Below are positions 31,041-38,270 of a stretch of DNA of 64,000 bases, one piece after another. The notes under the pieces were generated by a model. The model was not told the DNA's origin. It saw nothing but the letters and a program-made list of their open reading frames with translations, and did no database searches. Each line of letters opens with the position of its first letter. The stretch's first letter is position 1. Origin of the DNA: Achromobacter ruhlandii. Lineage in GTDB: Bacteria > Pseudomonadota > Gammaproteobacteria > Burkholderiales > Burkholderiaceae_B. The stretch is from positions 1-64,000 of the forward strand of contig NZ_CADIJL010000010.1 in NCBI RefSeq assembly GCF_902859695.1, in the 5' to 3' direction. The position numbers and the translations under genes are program-made.

Positions 31041-31789
31041 GAAAGTTCCTCACCCTCTCCCATCAGCAATACCGGGAATTCGCGGAATTGTGCAAGACCG
31101 AAGCAGGTCAGGCCCTGGAGGTGTCCAGCACCGACGCGATGAACGGAAACTGGGCAATGTCGGGGTTCATGGCCTGGGAGGTCATTGCCGATGTTCGTGC
31201 CAAGGAAGCTTCCTTCGCCATGGAAGTCTCCCGAATCGAACTGGCGGATTCCATCGTTGTAGGTGACTTTCGCCGCGCCGGCCGGTCACGCCCCGAGACC
31301 AACTGGGACGCGCTGACCGATGACGAGATCTATCCATTCATCGTTTGGCACGAGATCGGACACCGCCGCGACAACTTCAACATGCTCGACGTGATGTTGG
31401 CGCGCGGCAACTTCCCGGAGGAAGTGGTCAGGCGGCTTCGGTGGATCAACGAGGTGCTGGCGGACCGCTTCGCGTGGGCACAGATCCGTCCTGGCGAAAT
31501 GCTGGTCAAGACCGACGCGGGCAAACGCGACGCGCAACTGATCGAAGACACGATCGAGTACCTAGCCCGCTACTGCAAGCGCGCCAAGTTCAAGCCCCGC
31601 GCCATCCCTTTGGGCCAGTACGCCCACATCTCACCGCGGATGCTTGAAAGCGCACAGTTGGCAGCCTTCGTCGGCCCCGACGTCCATCCCGAGTTGCTGG
31701 CGCACTACATCTTGAAACGCGCCAATCGTCTCGACTACGGCCAGGGCCGACGCGCATCCCGAATCCCGAGTGGCGAGGTGGTTGCATGA
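31037..31789 (+). CDS. Metallopeptidase-like protein with HEIGH motif
   Basis: 250 residues. HEIGH at 105-109 (FIVWHEIGHRRDNF) and Glu139 in WINEVLADRFAW form the zinc-binding pattern of zincin peptidases, similar in layout to ImmA/IrrE proteins, which cut or destabilise prophage repressors. It is the first sizeable gene behind the repressor-controlled early promoter. A role against a host or phage regulator is inferred; a structural, non-enzymatic role is possible. No signal peptide, so it is cytoplasmic. Confidence 0.72.
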   Translation: MRKFLTLSHQQYREFAELCKTEAGQALEVSSTDAMNGNWAMSGFMAWEVIADVRAKEASFAMEVSRIELADSIVVGDFRRAGRSRPETNWDALTDDEIYPFIVWHEIGHRRDNFNMLDVMLARGNFPEEVVRRLRWINEVLADRFAWAQIRPGEMLVKTDAGKRDAQLIEDTIEYLARYCKRAKFKPRAIPLGQYAHISPRMLESAQLAAFVGPDVHPELLAHYILKRANRLDYGQGRRASRIPSGEVVA

Positions 31790-32046
31790 CGAAGCCACGC
31801 AATCCCACCGAGCAACTGGCCGCCGCCACGCGCGGGCGCTCCCTGTACATCCGCCTGTATGACAACGCCACGGCCGAGCTGGGCAAGGCGAAGGCAGAGC
31901 TGCAGGACGAGCGCATCCGACACGCGCAGGCCCTCTCCACGCTCGCCAACGTGGCCCACGCCCTGGAGACCGGCACGCCTCCGGAAACCGTTCTGGCTCT
32001 CGTCCGCATCGCCTTGCGGCTCGCCCCCAACGGGCAGCCCCTGTAA
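31786..32046 (+). CDS. Small coiled-coil protein
   Basis: 86 residues. The middle (about 25-60, NATAELGKAKAELQDERIRH) is a likely coiled coil. The start overlaps the stop of the metallopeptidase gene (ATGA). No known family. A 34-base gap with GGAG follows before the clamp gene. Confidence 0.6.
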   Translation: MTKPRNPTEQLAAATRGRSLYIRLYDNATAELGKAKAELQDERIRHAQALSTLANVAHALETGTPPETVLALVRIALRLAPNGQPL

Positions 32047-32080
32047 GCGCCCCACATTCATCTGGATTCGGAGTAAGAAA

Positions 32081-32758
32081 ATGTCTTCGCTGATTTCCTC
32101 TGAAAGCGCCAAGCCGCTGAACTACGTCTACACGTCCCGCGCCGCACTGAAAGCGGCCTTGCGTATCGCGGCCAAGCTGGATATCCGCTATTACCTCAAC
32201 GGCGTCAACATTGAGGCCGACAGTACCTCCACTCGCCTGATCGCCACCGACGGCCACCGGATGCTCATCATCCATCGCGATGCCGAAAACAGCATCCAGG
32301 AGCCGGTGTCCTTCATCATCCCGCGCGACATCGTGCGCCAGATCATCGCGGGAGGCGGCAAGGCTCTCGCCAACGTTCAGATCGACATTCGCCCGGAAGG
32401 GCCTGGCCTGTGGTCCGCACCTTTGCTGCACATCGGGAATCGGACGCGCCTGACCTTCGCTCAGATCGAGGGGAAATTCCCGAACTGGCGCGCCGTCGTG
32501 CCGAAGACGATCAGCGGAAAGGCCGCGCAACTCAATCCTGAATACCTGGCGGAAATGAACGCTGCTGCCGCCGACCTGGGCAGCAGCCACGTCACGGTAT
32601 CGCATAACGGCACGGAACCCGCTCTGGTTCTTCCGCAATCTCAGATCGCCGAGAAATTCATCGGCATCGTCATGCCTATGCGCGACGCAACCCTCCCCGC
32701 ATGGACCCCGCCCACTTGGTGCGCAGCGCCCAAAAATTCCCAGGAGCAATCCCAATGA
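32081..32758 (+). CDS. DnaN-like sliding clamp homologue lacking domain I
   Basis: 225 residues against 366 for host Dna[21 protein letters not shown] and IATDGHRM match the start of domain II of E. coli DnaN (DVRYYLNG and ATDGHRL), FPNWRAVVP matches FPDYRRVLP, and the end IVMPMR matches VVMPMRL at the DnaN C-terminus. Domain I is missing and domain III looks shortened. The start at 32081 has GGAG upstream. It might form a ring of three subunits, as PCNA does, or bind or block host clamp partners. It overlaps rdgC by 4 bases. Confidence 0.85.
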   Translation: MSSLISSESAKPLNYVYTSRAALKAALRIAAKLDIRYYLNGVNIEADSTSTRLIATDGHRMLIIHRDAENSIQEPVSFIIPRDIVRQIIAGGGKALANVQIDIRPEGPGLWSAPLLHIGNRTRLTFAQIEGKFPNWRAVVPKTISGKAAQLNPEYLAEMNAAAADLGSSHVTVSHNGTEPALVLPQSQIAEKFIGIVMPMRDATLPAWTPPTWCAAPKNSQEQSQ

Positions 32759-33675
32759 GCAACGCCACCGCACAAGCTTGGTTCAGGAACCTCCGAATTT
32801 TCCGCCTTTCGGGCACGTGGCCCCTTTCGGGCGAAGCCCTGGAAGAGGCGCTGAACCGAGCCGCCTTCCAACCCGGCAACAACCTTGAGATGCAATCGTT
32901 GGGCTGGGTCCCTCCACGCGAAGGCGGCGGCCTGGCTCACGTTGTCGGCGGACAGATCCTCCTGACCCTGCGCGCCGGCCAGAAGCTGCTGCCGGCCAAG
33001 GTGATCAACCAGGTCGCCAAGGCCCGCGCCCAGGAAATCGAAGAGCAGCAGGGCTACAAGCCGGGCCGCAAGCAGATGAAGGAAATCAAGGAGCGCGTCA
33101 CCGACGAACTCCTGCCGCGCGCCTTCAACGTATATCGCGATACCCGCGTGTGGATCGACCCCGCCCACCGCTGGCTGGTCATAGACGCCGCTGCCTCGGC
33201 CAAGGCCGATGAGGTCGTCGGCCTCCTGTCCAAGTGCCTGGATCCGCTCCCGCTCGAAAACCTGTATGTCGTCCAGTCGCCGGCCTCGGCCATGACGGGC
33301 TGGCTTGCGGAAGACGAGGCGCCGTCCAACTTCAGCATCGACCAGGACACCGAGCTGCGTTCCTCGGGCGAAAGCGGCGCCGCCATCCGCTACGTCAAGC
33401 ACTCCATCGACGCAGACGACGCCCGCCGACACATCCAGTCCGGCAAGCAATGCACCCGCCTCGCGCTGACCTGGGCCGACCGTATCTCGTTCGTGCTGAC
33501 CGAGGAACTGGACATCAAGCGCGTCGCCCCCCTCGACGTCATCAAGGAAGGCCCCGGCGCCATCGCCACCAACGACGACGAAAAATTCGATTCGGATATG
33601 GCGCTCATGACCGGCGAACTCGCCAAGCTGTTGGCCGAACTGGTCGACGCGCTCGGCGGCGAAAAGCAATTCTGA
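32755..33675 (+). CDS. rdgC: Recombination-associated protein RdgC
   Basis: 306 residues; E. coli RdgC has 303. The start is [20 protein letters not shown]; the [10 protein letters not shown] segment is typical of RdgC. Further signs are [20 protein letters not shown] and [20 protein letters not shown]. RdgC is a ring-shaped DNA-binding protein that limits RecA activity; a phage copy could control recombination during replication or dampen SOS induction. It is coupled to the clamp homologue by an ATGA overlap and followed by a ParB-like gene. Confidence 0.92.
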   Translation: MSNATAQAWFRNLRIFRLSGTWPLSGEALEEALNRAAFQPGNNLEMQSLGWVPPREGGGLAHVVGGQILLTLRAGQKLLPAKVINQVAKARAQEIEEQQGYKPGRKQMKEIKERVTDELLPRAFNVYRDTRVWIDPAHRWLVIDAAASAKADEVVGLLSKCLDPLPLENLYVVQSPASAMTGWLAEDEAPSNFSIDQDTELRSSGESGAAIRYVKHSIDADDARRHIQSGKQCTRLALTWADRISFVLTEELDIKRVAPLDVIKEGPGAIATNDDEKFDSDMALMTGELAKLLAELVDALGGEKQF

Positions 33676-33685
33676 GGACTACAAC

Positions 33686-34480
33686 ATGGCTAAGAAATCC
33701 AAAGATGTGTACGGCGCCGAAGGGCAAAGCAACCTGCTCACCTTCGACCCCGACAAGCTGGTGCTGGTGACCGACGAAGCCAGCCCGCTCTATGACCCCC
33801 GCGTGCACCTGCCCGTCGACGAAGCGATGGCGCGCAACATCGACTTCCAGGGCGTGCTGGAGCCGATCGGGATCTCCAAGAACCCGGAGACCGGCGAAAC
33901 CGAAGTCGTCTTCGGCCGGCAGCGCGTCAAGGCTGCGCGCCTCGCTAACAAGTGGCGCTACGCCCGCGGCGAGGATCCGCGCCTGATTCCGGGCATTGTG
34001 TGGCACGGCGAGCGCAAAAACGCCCTGGATGCCATCGTCGGCGAGAACGAAGCGCGCACGGCCGACACGCCGCTCGGGCGCGCAGAGAAGATGCGCCGCC
34101 ACCTCGCCCTGGGCAAGGGCGAAGACCAGATCGCGGTCATCTACAGCTGCTCCGTCGCCACGGTACGCGACACGCTCGCACTGCTGGATAGCCCGAGGGT
34201 AGTGCAGAACGCCGTTGAAGCCGGTCAGATCACCCTCACGCACGCCAAGGCACTTGCCAAGCTGCCGGTCGCCGAGCAGCGCACCAAGGTCGCCGAACTG
34301 GTCCAGGCGGGCCAAGGCGTCAAGGCGCACGAGCGCAGCCGCAAGCAAGCCGCCGTCATGGGCGAGCGCCCCCGCGTGAAGTCCCGCAAGCAGATCCAGG
34401 CCGCACTGGAACAGGCCCAGGGCGACTATGCCGCCGCCCTGCGTTGGGTTCTGGGCACTGAAGAAGGGGCCGCTGAATGA
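33686..34480 (+). CDS. ParB/RepB-family protein (rightward operon)
   Basis: 264 residues. The N-terminal domain has the ParB pattern: GVLEPIGISKNPETGETEVV with FGRQRVKAAR after it, then GENEARTADTPLGRAEKMRR. A helix-turn-helix follows (GEDQIAVIYSCSVATVRDTL). No ParA gene is in sight. A typical ParB would use CTP through the GxRRxxA/ENxxR motifs; here FGRQRVKAA and GENEAR correspond. Role in DNA segregation, replication or gene control is open. Confidence 0.82.
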   Translation: MAKKSKDVYGAEGQSNLLTFDPDKLVLVTDEASPLYDPRVHLPVDEAMARNIDFQGVLEPIGISKNPETGETEVVFGRQRVKAARLANKWRYARGEDPRLIPGIVWHGERKNALDAIVGENEARTADTPLGRAEKMRRHLALGKGEDQIAVIYSCSVATVRDTLALLDSPRVVQNAVEAGQITLTHAKALAKLPVAEQRTKVAELVQAGQGVKAHERSRKQAAVMGERPRVKSRKQIQAALEQAQGDYAAALRWVLGTEEGAAE

Positions 34481-34857
34481 GCCACCTCAAACTCGCGCTG
34501 CCCGCTGGATGCGTGCTGGTGCCGGGGGCATCCCCCTCGGCAATCCTCGACGTCCTTGCGGAACGCCAGCGGCAGATCCAGGCCGAAGGATGGTCCACCG
34601 CGCACGACGATGAACACGATGCTGGCGACATGGCCGCCGCCGGCGCCTCCTATGCCCTGAACGCGGCTGACGTGCTGCACCCGTTCAGCCAGGGCGACGG
34701 TGGTGGCGACATGCCGGACTGCTGGCCGTGGGCCAGCGTGTGGTGGAAGCCCTCCACGCCCCGACGCGACCTGGTCAAGGCTTGCGCCCTCATCTTGGCT
34801 GAGATTGAGCGCATCGACCGTGCAGCCATCGCCGCCCAGCGGCAGGGGGATGCGTGA
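34477..34857 (+). CDS. Hypothetical phage protein
   Basis: 126 residues. The pattern ILDVLAERQRQIQAEGWSTA followed by HDDEHDAGDMAAAGASYAL and later WPW...WWKPSTPRRDLVKA is seen in many prophage proteins of unknown role. The clustered Asp/Glu/His (HDDEHDAG) could bind metal, as in the all-alpha NTP pyrophosphatases; this is a guess. ATGA overlap with the ParB-like gene and TGATG overlap with the next. Confidence 0.6.
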   Translation: MSHLKLALPAGCVLVPGASPSAILDVLAERQRQIQAEGWSTAHDDEHDAGDMAAAGASYALNAADVLHPFSQGDGGGDMPDCWPWASVWWKPSTPRRDLVKACALILAEIERIDRAAIAAQRQGDA

Positions 34858-35357
34858 TGGACCAAGCCGTACTAGACCCCTGCTGCGGCGGCCGGATGAT
34901 GTGGTTTGACAGGAAGGACCAGCGCGCCCTCTTCGGCGATATCCGCAGCGAGAACCACACGCTGTGCGATGGACGGGCCTTCAGCATCACGCCCGACCTG
35001 AACATGGACTTCCGCGCGATGCCCTTCCCGGACGAATCTTTCCGGCTGGTGGCGTTCGATCCTCCGCACCTGCGGCACGCTGGACAGGATTCGTGGCTGC
35101 GCGCCAAGTATGGAATTCTGGGCGACGACTGGCAGGACGACCTGCGTCGCGGGTTCTCCGAGTGCTTCCGCGTCCTGAAGCCTGAAGGCGTCCTTATCTT
35201 CAAGTGGAACGCGATCCAGATCCGCACGCCGCAGATTCTGGCGCTGACGCCGCATAAGCCGCTATTCGGGCATCCCAGCGGGAAGCGGGCCGACACGCAC
35301 TGGATGACGTTCATGAAGCCTGCCGCCCAGCAGGCAGAACAGGGCGCGGGGGGCTGA
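34857..35357 (+). CDS. SAM-dependent methyltransferase
   Basis: 166 residues from the ATG at 34857 (a GTG lies directly before it). VLDPCCGGRMMWFD is a SAM-binding motif I and VAFDPPHLRH (near residue 68) is the catalytic DPPH variant of the DPPY/NPPY motif. Then GFSECFRVLKPEGVLIFKWN follows, typical of class I methyltransferases. Base, RNA or protein could be the target; the neighbours suggest DNA. It lies close to a C5-cytosine methyltransferase gene. Confidence 0.8.
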   Translation: MDQAVLDPCCGGRMMWFDRKDQRALFGDIRSENHTLCDGRAFSITPDLNMDFRAMPFPDESFRLVAFDPPHLRHAGQDSWLRAKYGILGDDWQDDLRRGFSECFRVLKPEGVLIFKWNAIQIRTPQILALTPHKPLFGHPSGKRADTHWMTFMKPAAQQAEQGAGG

Positions 35358-35359
35358 TC

Positions 35360-35674
35360 ATGCGGACTTATCTCGCCGGCCCCATGACGGGCCACCCCGA
35401 ACTCAACTTCCCCTTGTTCCACGCCGAGGCCCAGCGCCTGCGCGACTACGGTCACGAAGTGGTCAACCCCGCGGAAATCAACATCGACCCCGCCAAGGGC
35501 TGGACCGAATGCATGCGTGCCGATATCGCCGAGCTGGTGAAGTGCGACGCCATCGCCATGCTGCCCGGCTGGCAGCAGTCCAAGGGCGCGACCTTGGAAC
35601 ACCACATTGCAACCCAGTTGGGCTTGGTGGTCATCCATCTGGCGCCCGCTCAAATGGAGCATTCAGAATGCTGA
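35360..35674 (+). CDS. DUF4406 protein (deoxyribosyltransferase-like)
   Basis: 104 residues. Starts MRTYLAGPMTGHPELNFPLF, the mark of DUF4406, whose fold resembles nucleoside 2-deoxyribosyltransferases. Further conserved parts are VVNPAEIN and ECMRADIAELVKCDAIAMLP with GWQQSKGATLEHHIA. The substrate is unknown; a nucleotide salvage or base modification role is inferred. Its end overlaps the C5-methyltransferase start. Confidence 0.85.
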   Translation: MRTYLAGPMTGHPELNFPLFHAEAQRLRDYGHEVVNPAEINIDPAKGWTECMRADIAELVKCDAIAMLPGWQQSKGATLEHHIATQLGLVVIHLAPAQMEHSEC

Positions 35675-37710
35675 CTCCCCAGCTTGTACTCGGCATCTCC
35701 GCCAAGATCGTCGTCGACATCTTCGCTGGCGGCGGTGGCTGGTCGACCGCCTACGAAATGGCCACCGGCCAGCACGTTCACATCGCCATCAACCACAATC
35801 CGGCCGCCCTGAGCATGCATCAGGTCAACCACCCCCAGGCCAAGCACCTCATCGCCGACGTGCGCGAGGTGTGCCCGCGCCAGGCGACGGGCGGCGCGGA
35901 AGTGGGCTGGCTGCACTTGTCGCCGGACTGCACCGATCACAGCCAGGCCAAGGGCGGCCAGCCGCGCAATAGGGCAATCCGCGCGCTCGCGTGGGTAACC
36001 GTGCGCTGGGCTGGGACCGTCACGCCCGACATCATCAGCCTGGAGAACGTGGTCCAGATATTGAAGTGGGGCCGGCTGGTCGCCAAGCGCTGCCCAAGCA
36101 CCGGCCGCGTGGTCACGCTGGACATGGTGCCGGACGCCAGCGGTCGCATGGTGCACCGCGTGGCAGATCCAGGCGAGCGCGTACCGGTCGAGCAGCAGTA
36201 CCTGGTCCCCGACCCCAAGCAACAGGGCAAGCACTGGCACCGCCTGGTGGCGATCCTGCGCGGCATGGGCTACATCGTCGAATGGCGTGAGCTGAATGCT
36301 GCCGACTATGGCGCTGGCACGACGCGCACCCGCCTTTTCATGATGGCGCGTCGGGATGGACAACCGATCGTCTGGCCTGCTGCGACCCACTTCAAGAATC
36401 CCAGCAAGGCCCAGCGCCAGCGGCGCGCAGCTGCGGACGGTATCGACTGGACCATCGAGGGCAAGAGCATCTTCAACCGCCCCCGCCCTCTCGCCGACGC
36501 CACCATGCGGCGCATCGCCCGCGGCATGAAGCGATACGTGCTGGACAGCGCGGATCCGTTCATCGTGCCGATCGCCAACTGGAGCCGGGACGGCTCCCAT
36601 GCAGCAAGCCAGCCAATCAACACCATCACGGCAAAGCCCCGGGGCGGCTCGCATGCTGTCGTCGCGCCGGCGCTTGTTCCTGCCACGCACCACGGCGGCG
36701 ACCGCATGCACGACATTCAGGGATCCGCGCCGACCATCACCGCCGCCCATCGAGGCGAACTGATGCTGTCGACTCCCGTGCTGATTCAAGCAGGGTATGG
36801 CGAGCGCAAGGGGCAGGCCCCGCGATGCCTCGACCTCCAACAGCCGATCGGGGTGGCTACGGCTGGCGGCGTCAAGCATGCAGTAGCCGCTGGCTATCTC
36901 GTTCAAGCCGGTCACGGCGAGGGCAAGCCGGGCGCCCGTCGCTGGAGTTACGGCTGCAACGACGCTGCCGATCCGGTGGGAACACTCACCGCGAGCAACG
37001 GCGGGTTTTCTGTCGCTACGGGCTTCATGGTCCAGGCCAACGGCGGATTCAACGCGACGCCGGCCCATGACCTGCGGCGACCGGCCTCCACGATCACCAA
37101 CAGCGGCAGTCAGCAGCAACTCATCACGGCGCACCTGGTCACGAACACCAGCGGTCATCCCGGCCGCGGTGCGGCTGACGCGATGCCGACCATCACCACC
37201 GGCGGCCATCACGGCGTGGTGGCGGCGCACCTCGCCACCCTGCGGCACCACAGCACCGGCGCGGAACTGGCTGATTCCCTCGGCACGATGGCTGCGGCCG
37301 GCCAACACCACGCACTGGTCGAATACGACCTGTCGCCCGAGCATGAGGCGGGCGCCCTGCAGGTGGCCGCGTTCCTGATGCGCTACTACGGCGAAGGCGG
37401 CCAGCTGGGGGACCTGCGCGAGCCGGCCAGCACCGTCACCACCAAGGACCGCCTGGCGCTGGTGACCGTCTACATCAAGGGAGCCCCCTATGTCGTCGTG
37501 GACATCCGCCTGCGCATGCTCACGCCCGCCGAGCTTTACAACCTGCAGGGCTTCCCGCCGAGCTACATCATCGACCGAGGCCACGATGGCCGCCGGTTCA
37601 CCAAGACCGAGCAGGTGCATATGGTCGGGAACAGCGTCAGCCCGCCCCCAGCCATCGCCCTGATCACCGCCAACGCCCCCCGCGAACTCTTCTTGAGGAT
37701 GGCAGCATGA
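35668..37710 (+). CDS. C5-cytosine DNA methyltransferase with repeat-rich insert
   Basis: 680 residues, well above the roughly 300-450 of standard enzymes. Motif I DIFAGGGG (17-24), the catalytic Cys near residue 88 in LSPDCTDHSQAKGG, ENV near 126, and TTRTRLFMMARR (QxRxR-like) are present, and motifs IX-X (RMLTPAELYNLQGFP; VGNSVSPPPA) lie at the end. Between them, residues about 294-610 hold about eight loosely repeated units of the form P-x-x-TIT-x-x-GxHHAVVAA-x-LV. The start at 35668 overlaps the DUF4406 gene (ATGCTGA). It would protect phage DNA from host restriction. Confidence 0.88.
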   Translation: MLTPQLVLGISAKIVVDIFAGGGGWSTAYEMATGQHVHIAINHNPAALSMHQVNHPQAKHLIADVREVCPRQATGGAEVGWLHLSPDCTDHSQAKGGQPRNRAIRALAWVTVRWAGTVTPDIISLENVVQILKWGRLVAKRCPSTGRVVTLDMVPDASGRMVHRVADPGERVPVEQQYLVPDPKQQGKHWHRLVAILRGMGYIVEWRELNAADYGAGTTRTRLFMMARRDGQPIVWPAATHFKNPSKAQRQRRAAADGIDWTIEGKSIFNRPRPLADATMRRIARGMKRYVLDSADPFIVPIANWSRDGSHAASQPINTITAKPRGGSHAVVAPALVPATHHGGDRMHDIQGSAPTITAAHRGELMLSTPVLIQAGYGERKGQAPRCLDLQQPIGVATAGGVKHAVAAGYLVQAGHGEGKPGARRWSYGCNDAADPVGTLTASNGGFSVATGFMVQANGGFNATPAHDLRRPASTITNSGSQQQLITAHLVTNTSGHPGRGAADAMPTITTGGHHGVVAAHLATLRHHSTGAELADSLGTMAAAGQHHALVEYDLSPEHEAGALQVAAFLMRYYGEGGQLGDLREPASTVTTKDRLALVTVYIKGAPYVVVDIRLRMLTPAELYNLQGFPPSYIIDRGHDGRRFTKTEQVHMVGNSVSPPPAIALITANAPRELFLRMAA

Positions 37711-37904
37711 CCAAGATGGTGTATAGCATCGGGGATCTGAAGGAACTGATCGGCCTGTCGAAGTGGACGGTTTACGACCTGATCAAGAAAGGCGAGTTTC
37801 CCCGGCCGGTTCAACTCAGCACGAACCGGGTGGGATGGCGCGATGCAGACGTCCGCCGGTGGCTTGACGAACGCCCCCAAACAACGGAGACCCTGCCGGG
37901 CTGA
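37707..37904 (+). CDS. AlpA-like regulator, possible excisionase
   Basis: 65 residues. YSIGDLKELIGLSKWTVYDL is a winged helix-turn-helix of the MerR/AlpA kind, and FPRPVQLSTNRVGWRDADV with RRWLDER is the standard AlpA ending. Related proteins act as excisionases or as integrase activators. It is the last phage gene before the tRNA, where an excisionase would be expected, but no integrase gene is seen here. ATGA overlap with the methyltransferase gene. Confidence 0.85.
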   Translation: MTKMVYSIGDLKELIGLSKWTVYDLIKKGEFPRPVQLSTNRVGWRDADVRRWLDERPQTTETLPG

Positions 37905-37925
37905 CACATCCTCGACGTACCAACG

Positions 37926-37964
37926 AAAAAAGCCCCCCGAGTGCTAGGCACCGGGGGGCTTTTT
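37926..37964. terminator. Terminator at the right end of the prophage
   Basis: AAAAAAGCCCCCCG and CGGGGGGCTTTTT form a strong stem with a 12-base loop. It ends the rightward early operon 22 bases after the AlpA-like gene. Confidence 0.9.
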
Positions 37965-38060
37965 GCAGGTGGTCCACATTTCGGTCCACCTGCGGGTCTA
38001 TTTTCTGACGCTGGAACATCAGGACCCGCATGGATATTGGTCGGGGCGGCGGGATTCGAA
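37965..38060. other. Candidate right attachment region (attR)
   Basis: Between the last phage terminator and the tRNA-Pro 3' end. GGTCCAC occurs twice (GGTCCACATTTCGGTCCACC, 37,971-37,990), which resembles paired integrase arm sites. The tRNA 3' end itself, 38,038-38,060, is the usual crossover region. A matching partial copy of the tRNA end would be expected at the left prophage end, outside the window. Confidence 0.5.
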
Positions 38061-38114
38061 CTCGCGACCCTCTGCTCCCAAAGCAGATGCGCTACCAGGC
38101 TGCGCTACGCCCCG
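38038..38114 (-). tRNA. tRNA-Pro (anticodon UGG)
   Basis: Minus strand, 77 bases including the encoded CCA. Acceptor stem CGGGGCG/CGCCCCG, D arm AGCGCAGCCTGGTAGCGC, anticodon loop TTTGGGA in the stem TCTGC/GCAGA, T arm with GTTCGAATC. A -10 like TATAGT lies at 38,124-38,129 upstream. Its 3' end faces the prophage, as usual for tRNA-integrating phages. Confidence 0.95.
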
Positions 38115-38202
38115 AGGGTCGCAACTATACCAGATACCGGCGCCCCGCCGTTCGATGCCGATGCCGCCCGGCGTTTCCAGGCCATGCCCGGCGAACCCCT
38201 GA

Positions 38203-38231
38203 TTGACACCTATATAGTTGAAGCATAAATT
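38203..38231 (+). promoter_or_regulatory. Promoter of the MFS gene
   Basis: TTGACA (38,203-38,208) and TAAATT (38,226-38,231) with a 17-base spacer, 39 bases before the start codon. A good sigma-70 type match. Confidence 0.7.
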
Positions 38232-38270
38232 AATTCGACATATCAAATAACGACATTCATCGGGAATCCA

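Noticed and set aside
35650..37620. Minus-strand frame of 656 codons opposite the C5-methyltransferase gene
   Set aside because: The plus strand encodes all catalytic methyltransferase motifs; the minus frame is a shadow.
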